Source: Deltaproteobacteria bacterium
GTDB lineage: Bacteria; Myxococcota_A; UBA9042; PHBI01
Assembly: GCA_020632715.1 (NCBI GenBank)
Contig: JACKFA010000010.1
Coordinates: forward strand, 62,001-126,000
Direction of reading: 5' to 3'
Length of the DNA stretch: 64,000 nucleotides
Each line of letters starts with the position of its first letter. Within the stretch, counting starts at the first letter, position 1. The notes under the pieces are model-generated. The model made no database searches. It worked only from the letters and a program-made list of their open reading frames with translations, and was not told the DNA's origin. Positions 7,515-16,119 of the stretch are shown in pieces. The position numbers were made by a program, and so were the translations under genes.

Positions 7515-8411
7515 GTGAACACCACGGGATTGAAAAAGACACTTCTCGGCCTCGGCGCCCTCGCGCTGGCCACCCCGTTCTTCGGCGCCTGCGCGGACGC
7601 GGTCGCCAACGACCCCTCGACCACCGACCTCACACCCGACAGCTCCGTGATGGCGCTCCGCTTCGAGTCCATCGGTGAGACCCAGACCGCGTGCGGCGAG
7701 GCCGCGGGCATCCGTGTGGAGATCGCCCCCGCCGACGACGCGTCGGCGACCCAGAGCTGTGAGGCCTACTGGGCCCCCGCCACGGTGAGCGACCCCTACA
7801 CGGGCGACGCCGCGGATGACGGCGAGCACATGGTCGCCGACTGCTTCTTCGTGCTCGAGCCGGGCACCTACGACATCCAGTCCGTCGAGGTCATCGGCAA
7901 CGAGGGCGACGCGCTCGAGTGCTGCGACGCCGACTACCCGGCCACGGCCGACGTGACGGAGGGCGAGACGACCGAGTTCGGCGCCGAGCTCTCGTGTGAC
8001 GTGATCGGCAGCGGCGCGCTCGACGTGTACGGGTGGCTGAACCGCGCCCCGGTGGTCATGCAGATGACCATCTCGCCGTCGAAGTTCGCCGAGACGTGCG
8101 GCCTCATCCAGGTCGACGCCCAGGCCGAGGATCCCGAGGGTGACACGGTCATGTATGACTGGGAGGTGACCTACGCCCCGGACGGCGCGACGTACACCGC
8201 CGACAGCGACGGCAGCACCTTCTTCTTCGCCGCCACGGCGATGGGCGACTACGGGGTCACCCTGACGGTGTCGGACGAGCATGGCGAGTCGACGTCGCTC
8301 TCCTTCCCGCTCCACGTCACGAGCGAGGGTGAGGGCGACTGCACTGGCGACATCACCGGTGGGCTCGTCCAGGACGCGCTCGACGCGCTCGGCCTCGGTG
8401 ACGGTGGCTGA
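7515..8411 (+). CDS. Secreted lipoprotein, paralog B (PKD-like domain)
   Basis: GTG start at 7515 with CAGGAGA at 7501-7507; the frame is open further upstream but the signal peptide begins here. The lipobox FGAC gives lipid attachment at residue 26. Residues about 45-180 match paralog A closely (SDPYTGDAADDGEHMVADCF, LECCDADYP, SCDVIGSGALDVYGWLN), and ISPSKF again opens the PKD-like fold near residue 185. The protein stops after this fold plus a short tail, so it lacks paralog A's C-terminal domain. Paired cysteines (two adjacent in LECC) suggest disulphides outside the cytoplasm. Likely sigma-54 dependent; a strong terminator follows. Function unknown. Confidence 0.85.
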   Translation: MNTTGLKKTLLGLGALALATPFFGACADAVANDPSTTDLTPDSSVMALRFESIGETQTACGEAAGIRVEIAPADDASATQSCEAYWAPATVSDPYTGDAADDGEHMVADCFFVLEPGTYDIQSVEVIGNEGDALECCDADYPATADVTEGETTEFGAELSCDVIGSGALDVYGWLNRAPVVMQMTISPSKFAETCGLIQVDAQAEDPEGDTVMYDWEVTYAPDGATYTADSDGSTFFFAATAMGDYGVTLTVSDEHGESTSLSFPLHVTSEGEGDCTGDITGGLVQDALDALGLGDGG

Positions 8412-8433
8412 TGCCTGAACGATGACGACCTCT

Positions 8434-8467
8434 GCAGGGCCTGGAGCGCGCGCGCTCCGGGCCTTGC
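8434..8467 (+). terminator. Strong hairpin terminator after paralog B
   Basis: Arms GCAGGGCCTGGAGCGCG and CGCGCTCCGGGCCTTGC pair almost completely (two G:U pairs), 22 bases after the stop, followed by TCGTT. It is the best terminator hairpin in the window and separates paralog B from the short third member. Confidence 0.65.
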
Positions 8468-8524
8468 TCGTTCCGGAGCCCGACGACCGGACACCCCGCG
8501 CGCGCAGAACGACCGGAGCCCCAC

Positions 8525-8977
8525 GTGACCGAATCCAACCTGAACCGCCGCACCCTCCTCGTGCTCGCAGCCGCGGCGGCGAGCTTCCTCATCCTCTCGG
8601 GCCTCGCCTTCGGCGACGCGGGCGGCCCGCTCGCGGCGCCGCCGGCCGACGAGCCCGCCCCGCCGCGCATCGTCGACGTGGACATCGCGCCGTCGAAGTT
8701 CACGCGGGCCTGCCAGGTCGTGACGCTGACGGCGCGCGCGACGGATCCGAACGGCGACGACGTCGCGTACGCCTGGGCGGTCGTGCCGGCGGCGGGCGCG
8801 GCGCTCGGCGCGGACGGGGCGCGCGTGCGCTTCGCGGCCGATCGCGCCGGGGACTACACGGTCCGCGTGACGACGCGCGACGACGGCGGGCGCAGCGCGT
8901 CGCTCGCGATCCCGCTCCACGTGACGGGGCCGGCGGGCGCGTGCGACCCGGCGGCGCTCGTCGGCGACGAGGACTGA
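8525..8977 (+). CDS. Exported protein with PKD-like domain, third family member
   Basis: GTG start; 150 residues. The N-terminus is a membrane-spanning signal or signal anchor at residues about 9-30 (RRTLLVLAAAAASFLILSGL); no lipobox is seen. After a short Ala/Pro linker, residues about 45-140 match the PKD-like domain of paralogs A and B, including the DIAPSKF opening and the SLAIPLHVTGPAGACDP end, but the N-terminal Cys domain is missing. It is therefore a minimal, PKD-only relative. It sits just after the terminator of paralog B and has its own short leader. Function unknown. Confidence 0.75.
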   Translation: MTESNLNRRTLLVLAAAAASFLILSGLAFGDAGGPLAAPPADEPAPPRIVDVDIAPSKFTRACQVVTLTARATDPNGDDVAYAWAVVPAAGAALGADGARVRFAADRAGDYTVRVTTRDDGGRSASLAIPLHVTGPAGACDPAALVGDED

Positions 8978-9009
8978 CGACCGCCGCGCCGCTCCGGGCC
9001 CCAACTACG

Positions 9010-9075
9010 GTGCGCTTCATCCTCCATTTGGAGGATGACCGCTCGAGCGTAGCGGCGAAGATGGTGGCGTGCGGT
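9010..9075 (+). pseudogene. 5' fragment of a response regulator (receiver domain start)
   Basis: From a GTG at 9010 the frame reads MRFILHLEDDRSSVAAKM, matching the first strand and acidic pocket (EDD) of a receiver domain. Similarity stops after ~22 codons. No phosphoacceptor segment remains. A similar remnant (AILYVEDDRGVRAA) occurs near 28347. Confidence 0.35.
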
Positions 9076-9238
9076 GACGCACCCAGTCCGGGGCATCGGC
9101 TGCGCACACTGCGCAAGTGCATGGCCGATGCCCTGGGCCCGCGTCGCAGGGCGCACCGAACGCGGGGCGAGGGCGGGCCGACTGCGGCGACCGGGCGCGA
9201 GCCTCTCGCGGGCCGTCACGAGCCGAGCGTCGGCGACG

Positions 9239-9267
9239 TTTCCACGACGGGCCGGACGTTGCATACT
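9239..9267 (+). promoter_or_regulatory. Candidate sigma-70 promoter for the 9307 lipoprotein
   Basis: TTTCCA at 9239-9244 and CATACT at 9262-9267 with a 17-base spacer, 40 bases before the ATG. Confidence 0.3.
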
Positions 9268-9306
9268 CGACCGCAGGCGGCGCAGGACGGCCGCGGCGGA
9301 GGGGCG

Positions 9307-9651
9307 ATGACGGCGCGGTTCTTCCTGGGCGCGATGGCGGTGGTGGCGGGGCTCGTGGCGGCGGCGTGCGGCACGGCGGGCAGCGCGGGCGGCGGCGGGG
9401 CCGGCGAGCGGACGCTCACCGACGCCGAGCTCGACAGCGTCTGCTGGGAGGCGGCGACGCGCGCGAACTGCGCGATCACGACGTCCGCCGAGGGCGATCA
9501 CACGAAGTCGTGCGAGTGCGCCGGGGTCGCGCGCGGCGACAACGCGCTGATGACGCTCAGCGGGACGTCGGCCGTCGGGCAGCCCATCGAGGAGCCCTTC
9601 GATCTGCGCTGGGACGGCACGGCGTGGCAGCTCGTCGAGCCTCAGGAGTAG
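9307..9651 (+). CDS. Small lipoprotein, unknown function
   Basis: 114 residues; ATG at 9307 after GGCGGAGGGG. The signal peptide ends in VAAAC, giving a lipidated cysteine at residue 21, followed by a Gly/Ala/Ser linker. The mature part has three further cysteines (SVCWEAATRANCAI, SCECAGVARGD) and a C-terminal strand (FDLRWDGTAWQLVEPQE). I do not recognise the family. Its 3' end overlaps a degenerate frame on the other strand, so the two are convergent. Confidence 0.7.
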   Translation: MTARFFLGAMAVVAGLVAAACGTAGSAGGGGAGERTLTDAELDSVCWEAATRANCAITTSAEGDHTKSCECAGVARGDNALMTLSGTSAVGQPIEEPFDLRWDGTAWQLVEPQE

Positions 9652-10144
9652 CGCACACGGCGTCGCGCGGGCCACGCCGCGAGAGCGCACCGAGCGCCGT
9701 AGCGACCGCCTCCGACCAGCTCGCGATGTCGCTCGCGTGGCCGGGCGTCGCCGCCGCGATCGCCGCGAGGAGCCGCTCCGCGCCGACGGCCTCGCGCGCC
9801 TCCCAGAGCGCGCCGCTCACGACCTGCGCGTCGGCGTGGGCGTCGCCCTGGAGCGCGTCCGGGCACGCGCCGCCGCCGGCGATGGAGCGCGCGTCGTCGG
9901 TGGTCGCGGAGGCCGTCAGGATCGGCGTCTCGAGCCGCGCCGCCGCGATGAAGTCGGCGACGCCCTCCTGGAGCATCGCGGCCTGCCCGTCGGCGTGGCC
10001 GTCGACGAGGCGCCAGCGTGGGCTCGCGTCGCCGGCCGCCCGGAGCGAGGCGTGGACGAGCTCGTGCGTGAGCACCGCGTCCCCGTCGGCCCCCGGCGCG
10101 AGCAGGACGCCCGCGCGCCCCGCCGAGGCCGGCGCCGCCGGATG
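9557..10144 (-). pseudogene. 3' part of a zinc metallopeptidase gene
   Basis: The reading frame from about 10144 downward reads GVLLAPGADGDAVLTHELVH and continues with a conserved-looking helical segment (VDGHADGQAAMLQEGVADFI). HELVH is a HExxH zinc site, and the later Glu-rich segment (LQEGVADFIAA) could hold the third ligand, as in gluzincin-like peptidases. No start codon, signal peptide or N-terminal domain belongs to this frame. Upstream it runs directly into a different gene start in another frame (10142-10407). I read it as the surviving 3' end of a deleted gene. The last ~30 codons overlap the convergent lipoprotein gene. Confidence 0.5.
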
Positions 10145-10407
10145 ACGTCGAAGCGCTCGCCGTCGAAGCGCGCGAGGCCGTCGTAGGTGGCGACCCAGAT
10201 GAAGCCGGCGTCGTCGCGGGCGAGGTCGGTGACGTGGTCGAGCGGGAGGCCGTCCTCGAGGTGGCTCCAGTGGTCGACGAGGAGGTCGTCGACGAGGGCC
10301 GGGGCGGTCTCGCGGGCGCGGGCCGGCGCGGCGCTCGCGAGCGTGGCGAGCGCGAGCGTGGCGGCGGCGAGCGCCGAGGTCAGGCGGGAGAGGTGGCGGG
10401 CGTTCAC
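10142..10407 (-). pseudogene. 5' fragment of a two-component sensor with regulator-propeller repeats
   Basis: From GTG at 10407 the frame gives a signal peptide (Leu/Ala-rich, ending ASAAPARA) and then VDDLLVDHWSHLEDGLPLDH, followed by IWVATYDGLARFDGERF. This is the start of the Reg_prop beta-propeller found in periplasmic-sensing histidine kinases. The similarity ends after about 88 codons, where the sequence joins the metallopeptidase fragment out of frame. Everything after the first propeller blade is missing, so the gene is dead. Confidence 0.55.
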
Positions 10408-10579
10408 GGGCCAGGGCGGCTCGCCGCGGGGCGTTCGTGCGGGTCGGCGCGATCGTCGGGCGACCCGGCGTCGGCGCCGAGGCCCACGCCTTTCAGCGCG
10501 AACGTCGACTCGATGGCGCGTCACGCGCGCACGCCTGCGGAAGGCTCATGTCGTCCTACCGCGCGACGGGCGCCGCTGT

Positions 10580-10608
10580 TTGCGGGCCCGGGGACGCGTG
10601 TGTAGTCT
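10580..10608 (+). promoter_or_regulatory. Candidate sigma-70 promoter for the 10646 lipoprotein
   Basis: TTGCGG at 10580-10585 and TAGTCT at 10603-10608, 17-base spacer, in the divergent gap before the ATG at 10646. Confidence 0.3.
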
Positions 10609-10645
10609 CGTCGTCCAGGCGCCGTCCGCGCAGGCCGCGAGGAAC

Positions 10646-12046
10646 ATGATGTCGTCGATGACGTCCCTGAAGAGGGCCTTCTCCTGGACCGTGCTCGCGT
10701 TGGCTCTCGGCGCGTGCGCGGACGACACCTCACCCGCCGACGCGGGTGGAGACAGCGACACCACCGCGGTGCCGGACACCGCGCCCGAGCTGGACACCAC
10801 GGTCGAGGCCGACCTCGGCGAGGACACCGCAGCGGATGCCCCCACCGAGGTCGAGGCGGATGGCGAGCCCGACGTCGACACGCTCGACCTGGAACCGGAC
10901 GGGGCGGACGGCGCGAGCGACACCGACATCGGACCGGACGCGGACACCGAGGTCACGCCCGCCCCGGTCGTCTTCGTCCGCGGTCGCCACGACGGGCCGC
11001 AGGACGGCCTCACCTGGGAGACCGCCTTTGTCGGCCTGGGACCGGCGCTCGAAGCGGGGCGCGACGGCACGATCTATGTCAGCGGGGAGTGTTGCGGCTT
11101 CGACGAGATGGTCAACGGCTCGAGCCTGGACGTCGTGGGGGCTTCGACCCGCATCATGGGCGGTCGGGTGGGGGTGGACGGGCCGCTCACGGGCACCGAC
11201 CCCGGGATCAACGGCCCCTTCGCGCGGAGCCTCATCCAAGGCAACGGCACCTTCTACATCTACGGCGATGGCCACATCGAGGGGCTCGAGTTCGGCCTGC
11301 AGGCGCGGGTCATCGCGCTGGGCCACCCGACTGTCTCGGACATCCTGGGTTCCCGAGTGAACTCAGGCCTCTTCTGTGGCGGTCTCACCTCGTTCGGACC
11401 GGACTCGACGGGCGGTGGCGTCCACTTTGCCGAGATCCGTCTCGGGAACTGCGACAACTACGCGCTCCGTCCCAACGGCCCGGCGGGCCCCGAGTCGGTG
11501 GCGTGGAGGGCCTACGACACGATGAACCGGCCGCTGGGCAGGAAGTTGGCCTTCCTCACTTGCGTCGACGGCGAGTGTGGCCCGTCGCGCGTGGAGATCG
11601 GCTACGTCGACGGCTTCATCGAGAACCCCAAGCTCGTGGGCCTCATCATCGACCCGGACGAGGCCGCCTGGCTGACCTTCAGGCCCAAGAGCGACGACCT
11701 CGCCTTCCACCACTACGTCCTCGAGGCGTCCGACCCCATGGGGCCGTGGACCGTCATCTACCGCAGCGTCGACGCGGACGTCGACGACGGCATCTCCGGG
11801 GCCGTGCATCTGCCGGACCCCGACAAGTTCTATGTGCTCGGCTGGGGACACGACGGCGCACAGCCCAACCGCCGCTCCGATCTCGGCACCCCCGGCCAGC
11901 TCATCGAGGGGCTCGGGACGACCGTGGGGCTCATCGTCGCGCCGGCCGGCAACTACGCGGTCGGGACGACCATCGTCACCGACCTCGTCCTGCTCGACCG
12001 CGTGCCGGCGATGACCATCCAGGTCCTCTACCCGCCCGCCGAGTAG
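10646..12046 (+). CDS. Lipoprotein with acidic linker and beta-helix-like domain
   Basis: 466 residues. ATG at 10646 follows CGAGG; a second ATG is the next codon. Lipobox LGAC, lipidated cysteine at residue 24. Residues about 25-108 are an Asp/Thr/Glu/Pro linker (repeats such as DTAPELDTTVEADLGEDT) that would hold the domain away from the membrane. From residue ~110 the sequence begins VVFVRGRHDGPQDGLTWETA, the opening often seen in surface right-handed beta-helix proteins of the pectate-lyase type, followed by Gly-rich strands (DGTIYVSGECC; GDGHIEGLEFGLQA). No catalytic residues could be assigned. It is a single-gene unit, convergent with the large minus-strand operon. Confidence 0.85.
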   Translation: MMSSMTSLKRAFSWTVLALALGACADDTSPADAGGDSDTTAVPDTAPELDTTVEADLGEDTAADAPTEVEADGEPDVDTLDLEPDGADGASDTDIGPDADTEVTPAPVVFVRGRHDGPQDGLTWETAFVGLGPALEAGRDGTIYVSGECCGFDEMVNGSSLDVVGASTRIMGGRVGVDGPLTGTDPGINGPFARSLIQGNGTFYIYGDGHIEGLEFGLQARVIALGHPTVSDILGSRVNSGLFCGGLTSFGPDSTGGGVHFAEIRLGNCDNYALRPNGPAGPESVAWRAYDTMNRPLGRKLAFLTCVDGECGPSRVEIGYVDGFIENPKLVGLIIDPDEAAWLTFRPKSDDLAFHHYVLEASDPMGPWTVIYRSVDADVDDGISGAVHLPDPDKFYVLGWGHDGAQPNRRSDLGTPGQLIEGLGTTVGLIVAPAGNYAVGTTIVTDLVLLDRVPAMTIQVLYPPAE

Positions 12047-12231
12047 CGCCGCTGGCGACGACGGACATCTCGAGAGACGAGCTCTCGACGTTCGAGAGAC
12101 ATCCTGATCGCGCTCGCAGCGACTATCCGCTTCGGCGGAGTCATTACGGCGCGGATGCAGCTGGAGCCGTTCACCGCCGGCCTCCTCACCGCCTGCCGTC
12201 GTCGTCGATGCTCGGCGCACCTATGGGTGCC

Positions 12232-12248
12232 CGGGGGCTGCGCCCCCG
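12232..12248. terminator. Hairpin between convergent genes
   Basis: CGGGGGC-TGC-GCCCCCG, a 7-bp stem in the 286-base gap between the lipoprotein (ends 12046) and the minus-strand operon (ends 12333). It can serve both directions. A second hairpin (CGAGAG-ACGAG-CTCTCG) lies near 12071-12087. Confidence 0.4.
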
Positions 12249-12332
12249 CGCCCCGCGTGGAGCCTCGGCAGACGGCGAGGATGCTCGGCGGCGACCGGGC
12301 TCCAGCCACTTGCGCACCGTAATCAGCCGTCG

Positions 12333-15300
12333 TCAGGGGCGGACGACCGCGGCGGGATCGGCCTCGCGGTCGGTCTTGACCGTGGCGAACGCGGCGCCGC
12401 CGATCACGACGAGCGACGTGCCCTCCATCCGGTGCGCGGTCTCGGGGTCCGCGCTCGTCTCCTCGCGGAGCCGGAGCGTGACGCCGTGGCGGACGCGGAA
12501 GGTGGCGTCGACGGTGACGGAGCGGATCTCGTAGGGGGCCGCGACCCCGTCGACCGTGACGCTGCCGGTGTTGCCGCTGACGGCGACCCAGGAGATGGCG
12601 ACGTTCTCGAGCGGGGTGTCGGTGGCGGCGTCCTCCTCGCGGTCGCCGCGCGCGTCGAAGCCGTCGCGCGTGATGTCGACGACGCGCCCGGCGACCGCCG
12701 CGTCGTCGCCCACGCTGCCTAGCAGCACCTCCGGCTTCTTCTCGAGGCGCGGGGTCCCGAAGGAGATCGTCGAGGCCGCGCCGGTCGCGGCCAGCAGGCC
12801 CGCGCCGGCGGCCCAGACGCTCCCGTCGCGGCGCTGGAAGCGGCCCGTCTCCATCGCCAGGAACGTCACGGTCTCCGCCCCGTGAGCGCCCAGGGACGCA
12901 GGCCATGACTGGATCCGCGCCTCGAAGCCGCCCCCCGAGACGCCGCTCACCTGCACGATCGCCGGCGTCGGGTCCGTGCTCGTCGGGAGCCCGGGGATGA
13001 TGACCGGCGCCGCGAGAGCGTGGGGAAGGGCGATGGGCCGCCACGTGCTGTCGACGACGGCGGTGACGAGCTGGATCCCGCTCCCGACCACGGTGACCGT
13101 CTCGGTGTGGGTGGCGACGGTGCCGTCGCCGTCGGTGACGGTGCCGGTCACGCTCCACGCGCCCGGGTACGGGAAGACCACCGTCGCCGTCGGCCCGGTG
13201 AGCGACCCCGGGAGCCCGGCGATGGTCCAGACGACGCTCGTGACGCCGTCGTAGGCGGTCGAGGCGTCGGAGAGGTCGAGCTCCAGGTCGTAGCCGTTGC
13301 CGGCGCTCGTGAACGCGACGGCGGGGCCGGTGTCCGCGACGGTGACGACGTGCGTCGCCGTCGCGACGTGGCTCGCCGCGTCGGTGACCGTGAGCGTGGC
13401 GGTGTAGGTGCCGTGGCTCGCGTAGATGTGCGACGCGACGGCCCCGGTCGCGCTCCCGCCGTCCCCGAAGTCCCAGACGTACGTCAGCGCCCCCGGCGTG
13501 CCGCTCGTCCCGGCGCCCCAGAACGCGAGGGCGACCCCCTCGGCGACGCCCGCGGCCGCCGTGATGGCGGCGGTCGGCGGGGCGACGGGGCGGTCGCGGA
13601 CCTCGACCGTGCGCGCGTCCGTCGAGTCGACTCCGTTGCACGTGTCGTGCGCCGTCAGCGTCACGTGGTACGTCCCGGGCGCCGCCGCGACCACCTCGAT
13701 GAAGAAGGCGCTCACGTCGTAGTCGACGGCGAGCCCGTCGAGGCCCCACGTCACCTCGAAGCAGGCATTGTCGAAGGCGTCCGACCCCGCCGCGGTCGTC
13801 GTGAGCCCGAACGCGAGCCTGTCCCCCGTGAACGCGCGCACGTGGTGGTGTGGAGGCCGCATCACCGCGAGGAGCTCGTCCGCGCACGCGTCGCCGACGC
13901 CGTCGCCGTCCTCGTCGAGCTGGTCCGGGTTCGCGGCGGCGAGGCAGTTGTCGACCCCGTCGACGACGCCGTCGCCGTCGCTGTCGAGCCCGAAGGACGT
14001 CGCCGGCCAGCACCCGTCCGTGGCGTCCCTCGGGCACGGGTCCGCGCCGTCGAGCTCGCCGTCGTCGTCCGTGTCGCCGTCGAGCGGATCGGTCGCGCGC
14101 GCCGCCGGCCCCGCGAGCTCCACCCGCTGCGCCGCGCCGTCGCCGTCCACGTCCCCCGCCGGGTCGAGCAGCGCGTCCCAGGTCGCCCCCGGGATTTGTG
14201 CGATGCGAAGCGCGCCAAAGTAAGCAACCAGGCGCCCGGCGAGGCGCGAGGTCTCCAGATTGCTGCGTTGCAACAAGCGCAGCGCGAGCTCCACGTCGTA
14301 GGTCGCGGCCGGGAGCGGCGTCTGCGCTCCCCATGCCGTCGCGCCAGCGAGCGCGGCCGCCTCGAGCGCAGCCGCCTCCGCCCGGAGCCCGGCGAGCGCC
14401 GCGTCGCTCGTGTTCCCGAGCAGGAGCGCGAGCTCGTCGGCGAGGTCGCCCAGGCCCTCCCAGCCCGCGCGCGGCGACGCCCCGGCGGCCGTCGTCTTGC
14501 GCGTGTAGTCGTCGGCGAGCGCGCGGAACGCGTCGCGGCTCTGCGCGCCGCTGCCCTCGGGCGTCATGGCGACCGCGCCGTCCTCCCCGGCGTACCAGGC
14601 CGCGAGCGCGTCGAGCTCCGCCAGCGCCGCCGTCGACGCCGGCGAGACCGTGATCTCCCGCGCCACCGACAGCCGCTCCGCGAAGAGCGCCCGCGCGCCG
14701 CTGAGCCACTCCTGAGCCGTCCCGTGCGCGCGCCCGGTCGCGACGAGCGCGGCCGTCACGTCCTCCGGGCGGAAGCTCGGCACGATGCGGGTCATCCCGG
14801 ACACCGTCCACGGCGCGCTCGTCCAGCCGCCGGCGCCGAGCGCCCCGCTCCGGACGCGCACCACCACCGGCGACTCCGCCGCGAACCGCGCCCCCATCGC
14901 TTCCGAGAGCGTGAACGCCGCCACCGTCGCGGACGACGACGCGTTCACCGCGCCCACCGGCGCCAGGCCGTAGCTATCACGCGCCACGACGAAGGCGCCG
15001 CCGAGGTCGCGTACCTCGAGCGCCCCCTCGCCCGCGGGGACGCCGCTCGCCGCGAGCCCCGTGCGCGCGGTGACGGCGGCGATGAGCTCGCCACCGTAGC
15101 GCGATCCGGCGGCCGGGAAGCTCTCCGCGTCCTCCTCGTCCGTGTGGCGCCAGAACTCGTCCTCGTCGGCCCAGCCGTCGCCGTCCATGTCGCGCGGCAC
15201 GCAGACCCGCTGGTCCGTGTTCCGGGGATCCACCGTGCAGCTGCACTTGGGCCACGAGCTCACCTCGGCGGGCCCGACCGCCGTCACCGGGCAGCCGCGC

Positions 15301-16106
15301 AGGAGCTCGTCGATGTTGGGCCAGCCGTCGCCGTCGGTGTCGGTGAGCGCGTCCTGGCGGTCGGGGTCGAGCCCCGCGAGCGCCTCGACCGGGTCCGGGA
15401 TCCCGTCGCCGTCGCGGTCGGCGAGCTCGTCCGGGAGGTGGAGCGTGTAGGTGACCGTCGCCGTGGTGGAGTCGGGGTTCGTGCTCCCCGCCTGGCCGCG
15501 CGCGGCCCAGACGAAGACCTCGATGGCCTGGGTCTTGGCGGCGCCGTTCAGGAGCACGCGCCGCTCGCGCACCGGCGTCGGCGCGCTCCCGACGCCGTCG
15601 ACCACGACCTGGAGCCCGACGGCGCCGCCCGTCCCGCCCGTCGCGCGCACCGTGATCTCGAGCGGCCCGGTGTAGTCGCCGGGGGGCGGGTCGAAGACGA
15701 TCGCGAGCGGCTCGATCGCGGTGGGATTGGGGTCCGTGGGCAAGTCGAGCGGCACGACCGAGAACGCCGGCACCTTTGCGCCCGACGGCGTCGGCCAGCT
15801 CCCGAGCCCGCGCTCGACGAGCACCATCGCCGTCGTCGGCACGCCCGCGAGCGCCGTGAACGTCGCGCTCGCGACCTCCCCCCAGCCGACCTGGAGCGCG
15901 TCGAGGTCCTGTCGGACCACGAGCGTCCGCGACCCGTCGCCCACGCGCCACGTCGTCGTGACGACGCCCTCCGTGCCGACGACGTTGGCGTTCGCGTGGT
16001 CGAGCACGGGGTTCGGCTCGCCGTCGGCGCGCGCGACGCCGCCCGCGCCGAGCGCCAGGGCCAGGACCAGGGCGACGCCGCCCATCAACGCGTTGCGTCC
16101 GTTCAT
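12333..16106 (-). CDS. Giant exported protein with TSP3 calcium repeats, PKD and lectin-like domains
   Basis: 1257 residues with an Sec signal peptide (VALVLALALGAGGVARA). It is the last gene of the operon, 13 bases after the previous stop, with TGGAGACG before its ATG. Calcium-binding thrombospondin-type-3 motifs lie near residues 230-320 (DRDGDGIPDPVEAL, DTDGDGWPNIDELL, DMDGDGWADEDEF) and 655-740 (DGDTDDDGELDGADPC, DSDGDGVVDGVDNC). A helical Ala-rich stretch lies at about 440-620, two PKD domains at about 790-985 (LTYVWDFGDGGSATG), and a lectin-like segment near 1063 (FEARIQSWPASLGAHGAETV, then FLAMETG). No cell-wall anchor or autotransporter tail is visible. Likely a surface or secreted adhesin-type protein. 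Confidence 0.85.
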   Translation of the reverse strand: MNGRNALMGGVALVLALALGAGGVARADGEPNPVLDHANANVVGTEGVVTTTWRVGDGSRTLVVRQDLDALQVGWGEVASATFTALAGVPTTAMVLVERGLGSWPTPSGAKVPAFSVVPLDLPTDPNPTAIEPLAIVFDPPPGDYTGPLEITVRATGGTGGAVGLQVVVDGVGSAPTPVRERRVLLNGAAKTQAIEVFVWAARGQAGSTNPDSTTATVTYTLHLPDELADRDGDGIPDPVEALAGLDPDRQDALTDTDGDGWPNIDELLRGCPVTAVGPAEVSSWPKCSCTVDPRNTDQRVCVPRDMDGDGWADEDEFWRHTDEEDAESFPAAGSRYGGELIAAVTARTGLAASGVPAGEGALEVRDLGGAFVVARDSYGLAPVGAVNASSSATVAAFTLSEAMGARFAAESPVVVRVRSGALGAGGWTSAPWTVSGMTRIVPSFRPEDVTAALVATGRAHGTAQEWLSGARALFAERLSVAREITVSPASTAALAELDALAAWYAGEDGAVAMTPEGSGAQSRDAFRALADDYTRKTTAAGASPRAGWEGLGDLADELALLLGNTSDAALAGLRAEAAALEAAALAGATAWGAQTPLPAATYDVELALRLLQRSNLETSRLAGRLVAYFGALRIAQIPGATWDALLDPAGDVDGDGAAQRVELAGPAARATDPLDGDTDDDGELDGADPCPRDATDGCWPATSFGLDSDGDGVVDGVDNCLAAANPDQLDEDGDGVGDACADELLAVMRPPHHHVRAFTGDRLAFGLTTTAAGSDAFDNACFEVTWGLDGLAVDYDVSAFFIEVVAAAPGTYHVTLTAHDTCNGVDSTDARTVEVRDRPVAPPTAAITAAAGVAEGVALAFWGAGTSGTPGALTYVWDFGDGGSATGAVASHIYASHGTYTATLTVTDAASHVATATHVVTVADTGPAVAFTSAGNGYDLELDLSDASTAYDGVTSVVWTIAGLPGSLTGPTATVVFPYPGAWSVTGTVTDGDGTVATHTETVTVVGSGIQLVTAVVDSTWRPIALPHALAAPVIIPGLPTSTDPTPAIVQVSGVSGGGFEARIQSWPASLGAHGAETVTFLAMETGRFQRRDGSVWAAGAGLLAATGAASTISFGTPRLEKKPEVLLGSVGDDAAVAGRVVDITRDGFDARGDREEDAATDTPLENVAISWVAVSGNTGSVTVDGVAAPYEIRSVTVDATFRVRHGVTLRLREETSADPETAHRMEGTSLVVIGGAAFATVKTDREADPAAVVRP

Positions 16107-16119
16107 CGAGGCGTCTCCA

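Larger units (their letters stand above)
8978..9306. other. Intergenic region with a response-regulator gene remnant
   Basis: 329 bases without an intact gene. It holds a short response-regulator-like start (9010-9075) and a candidate promoter for the next lipoprotein (9239-9267). Confidence 0.5.

Noticed and set aside
9017..9038. Perfect hairpin TCATCCTCC-ATTT-GGAGGATGA considered as a terminator or operator.
   Set aside because: It lies exactly on the receiver-domain fragment codons for ILHLEDD, and the similar fragment at 28347 shows the same near-palindrome, so it is more likely a by-product of coding.
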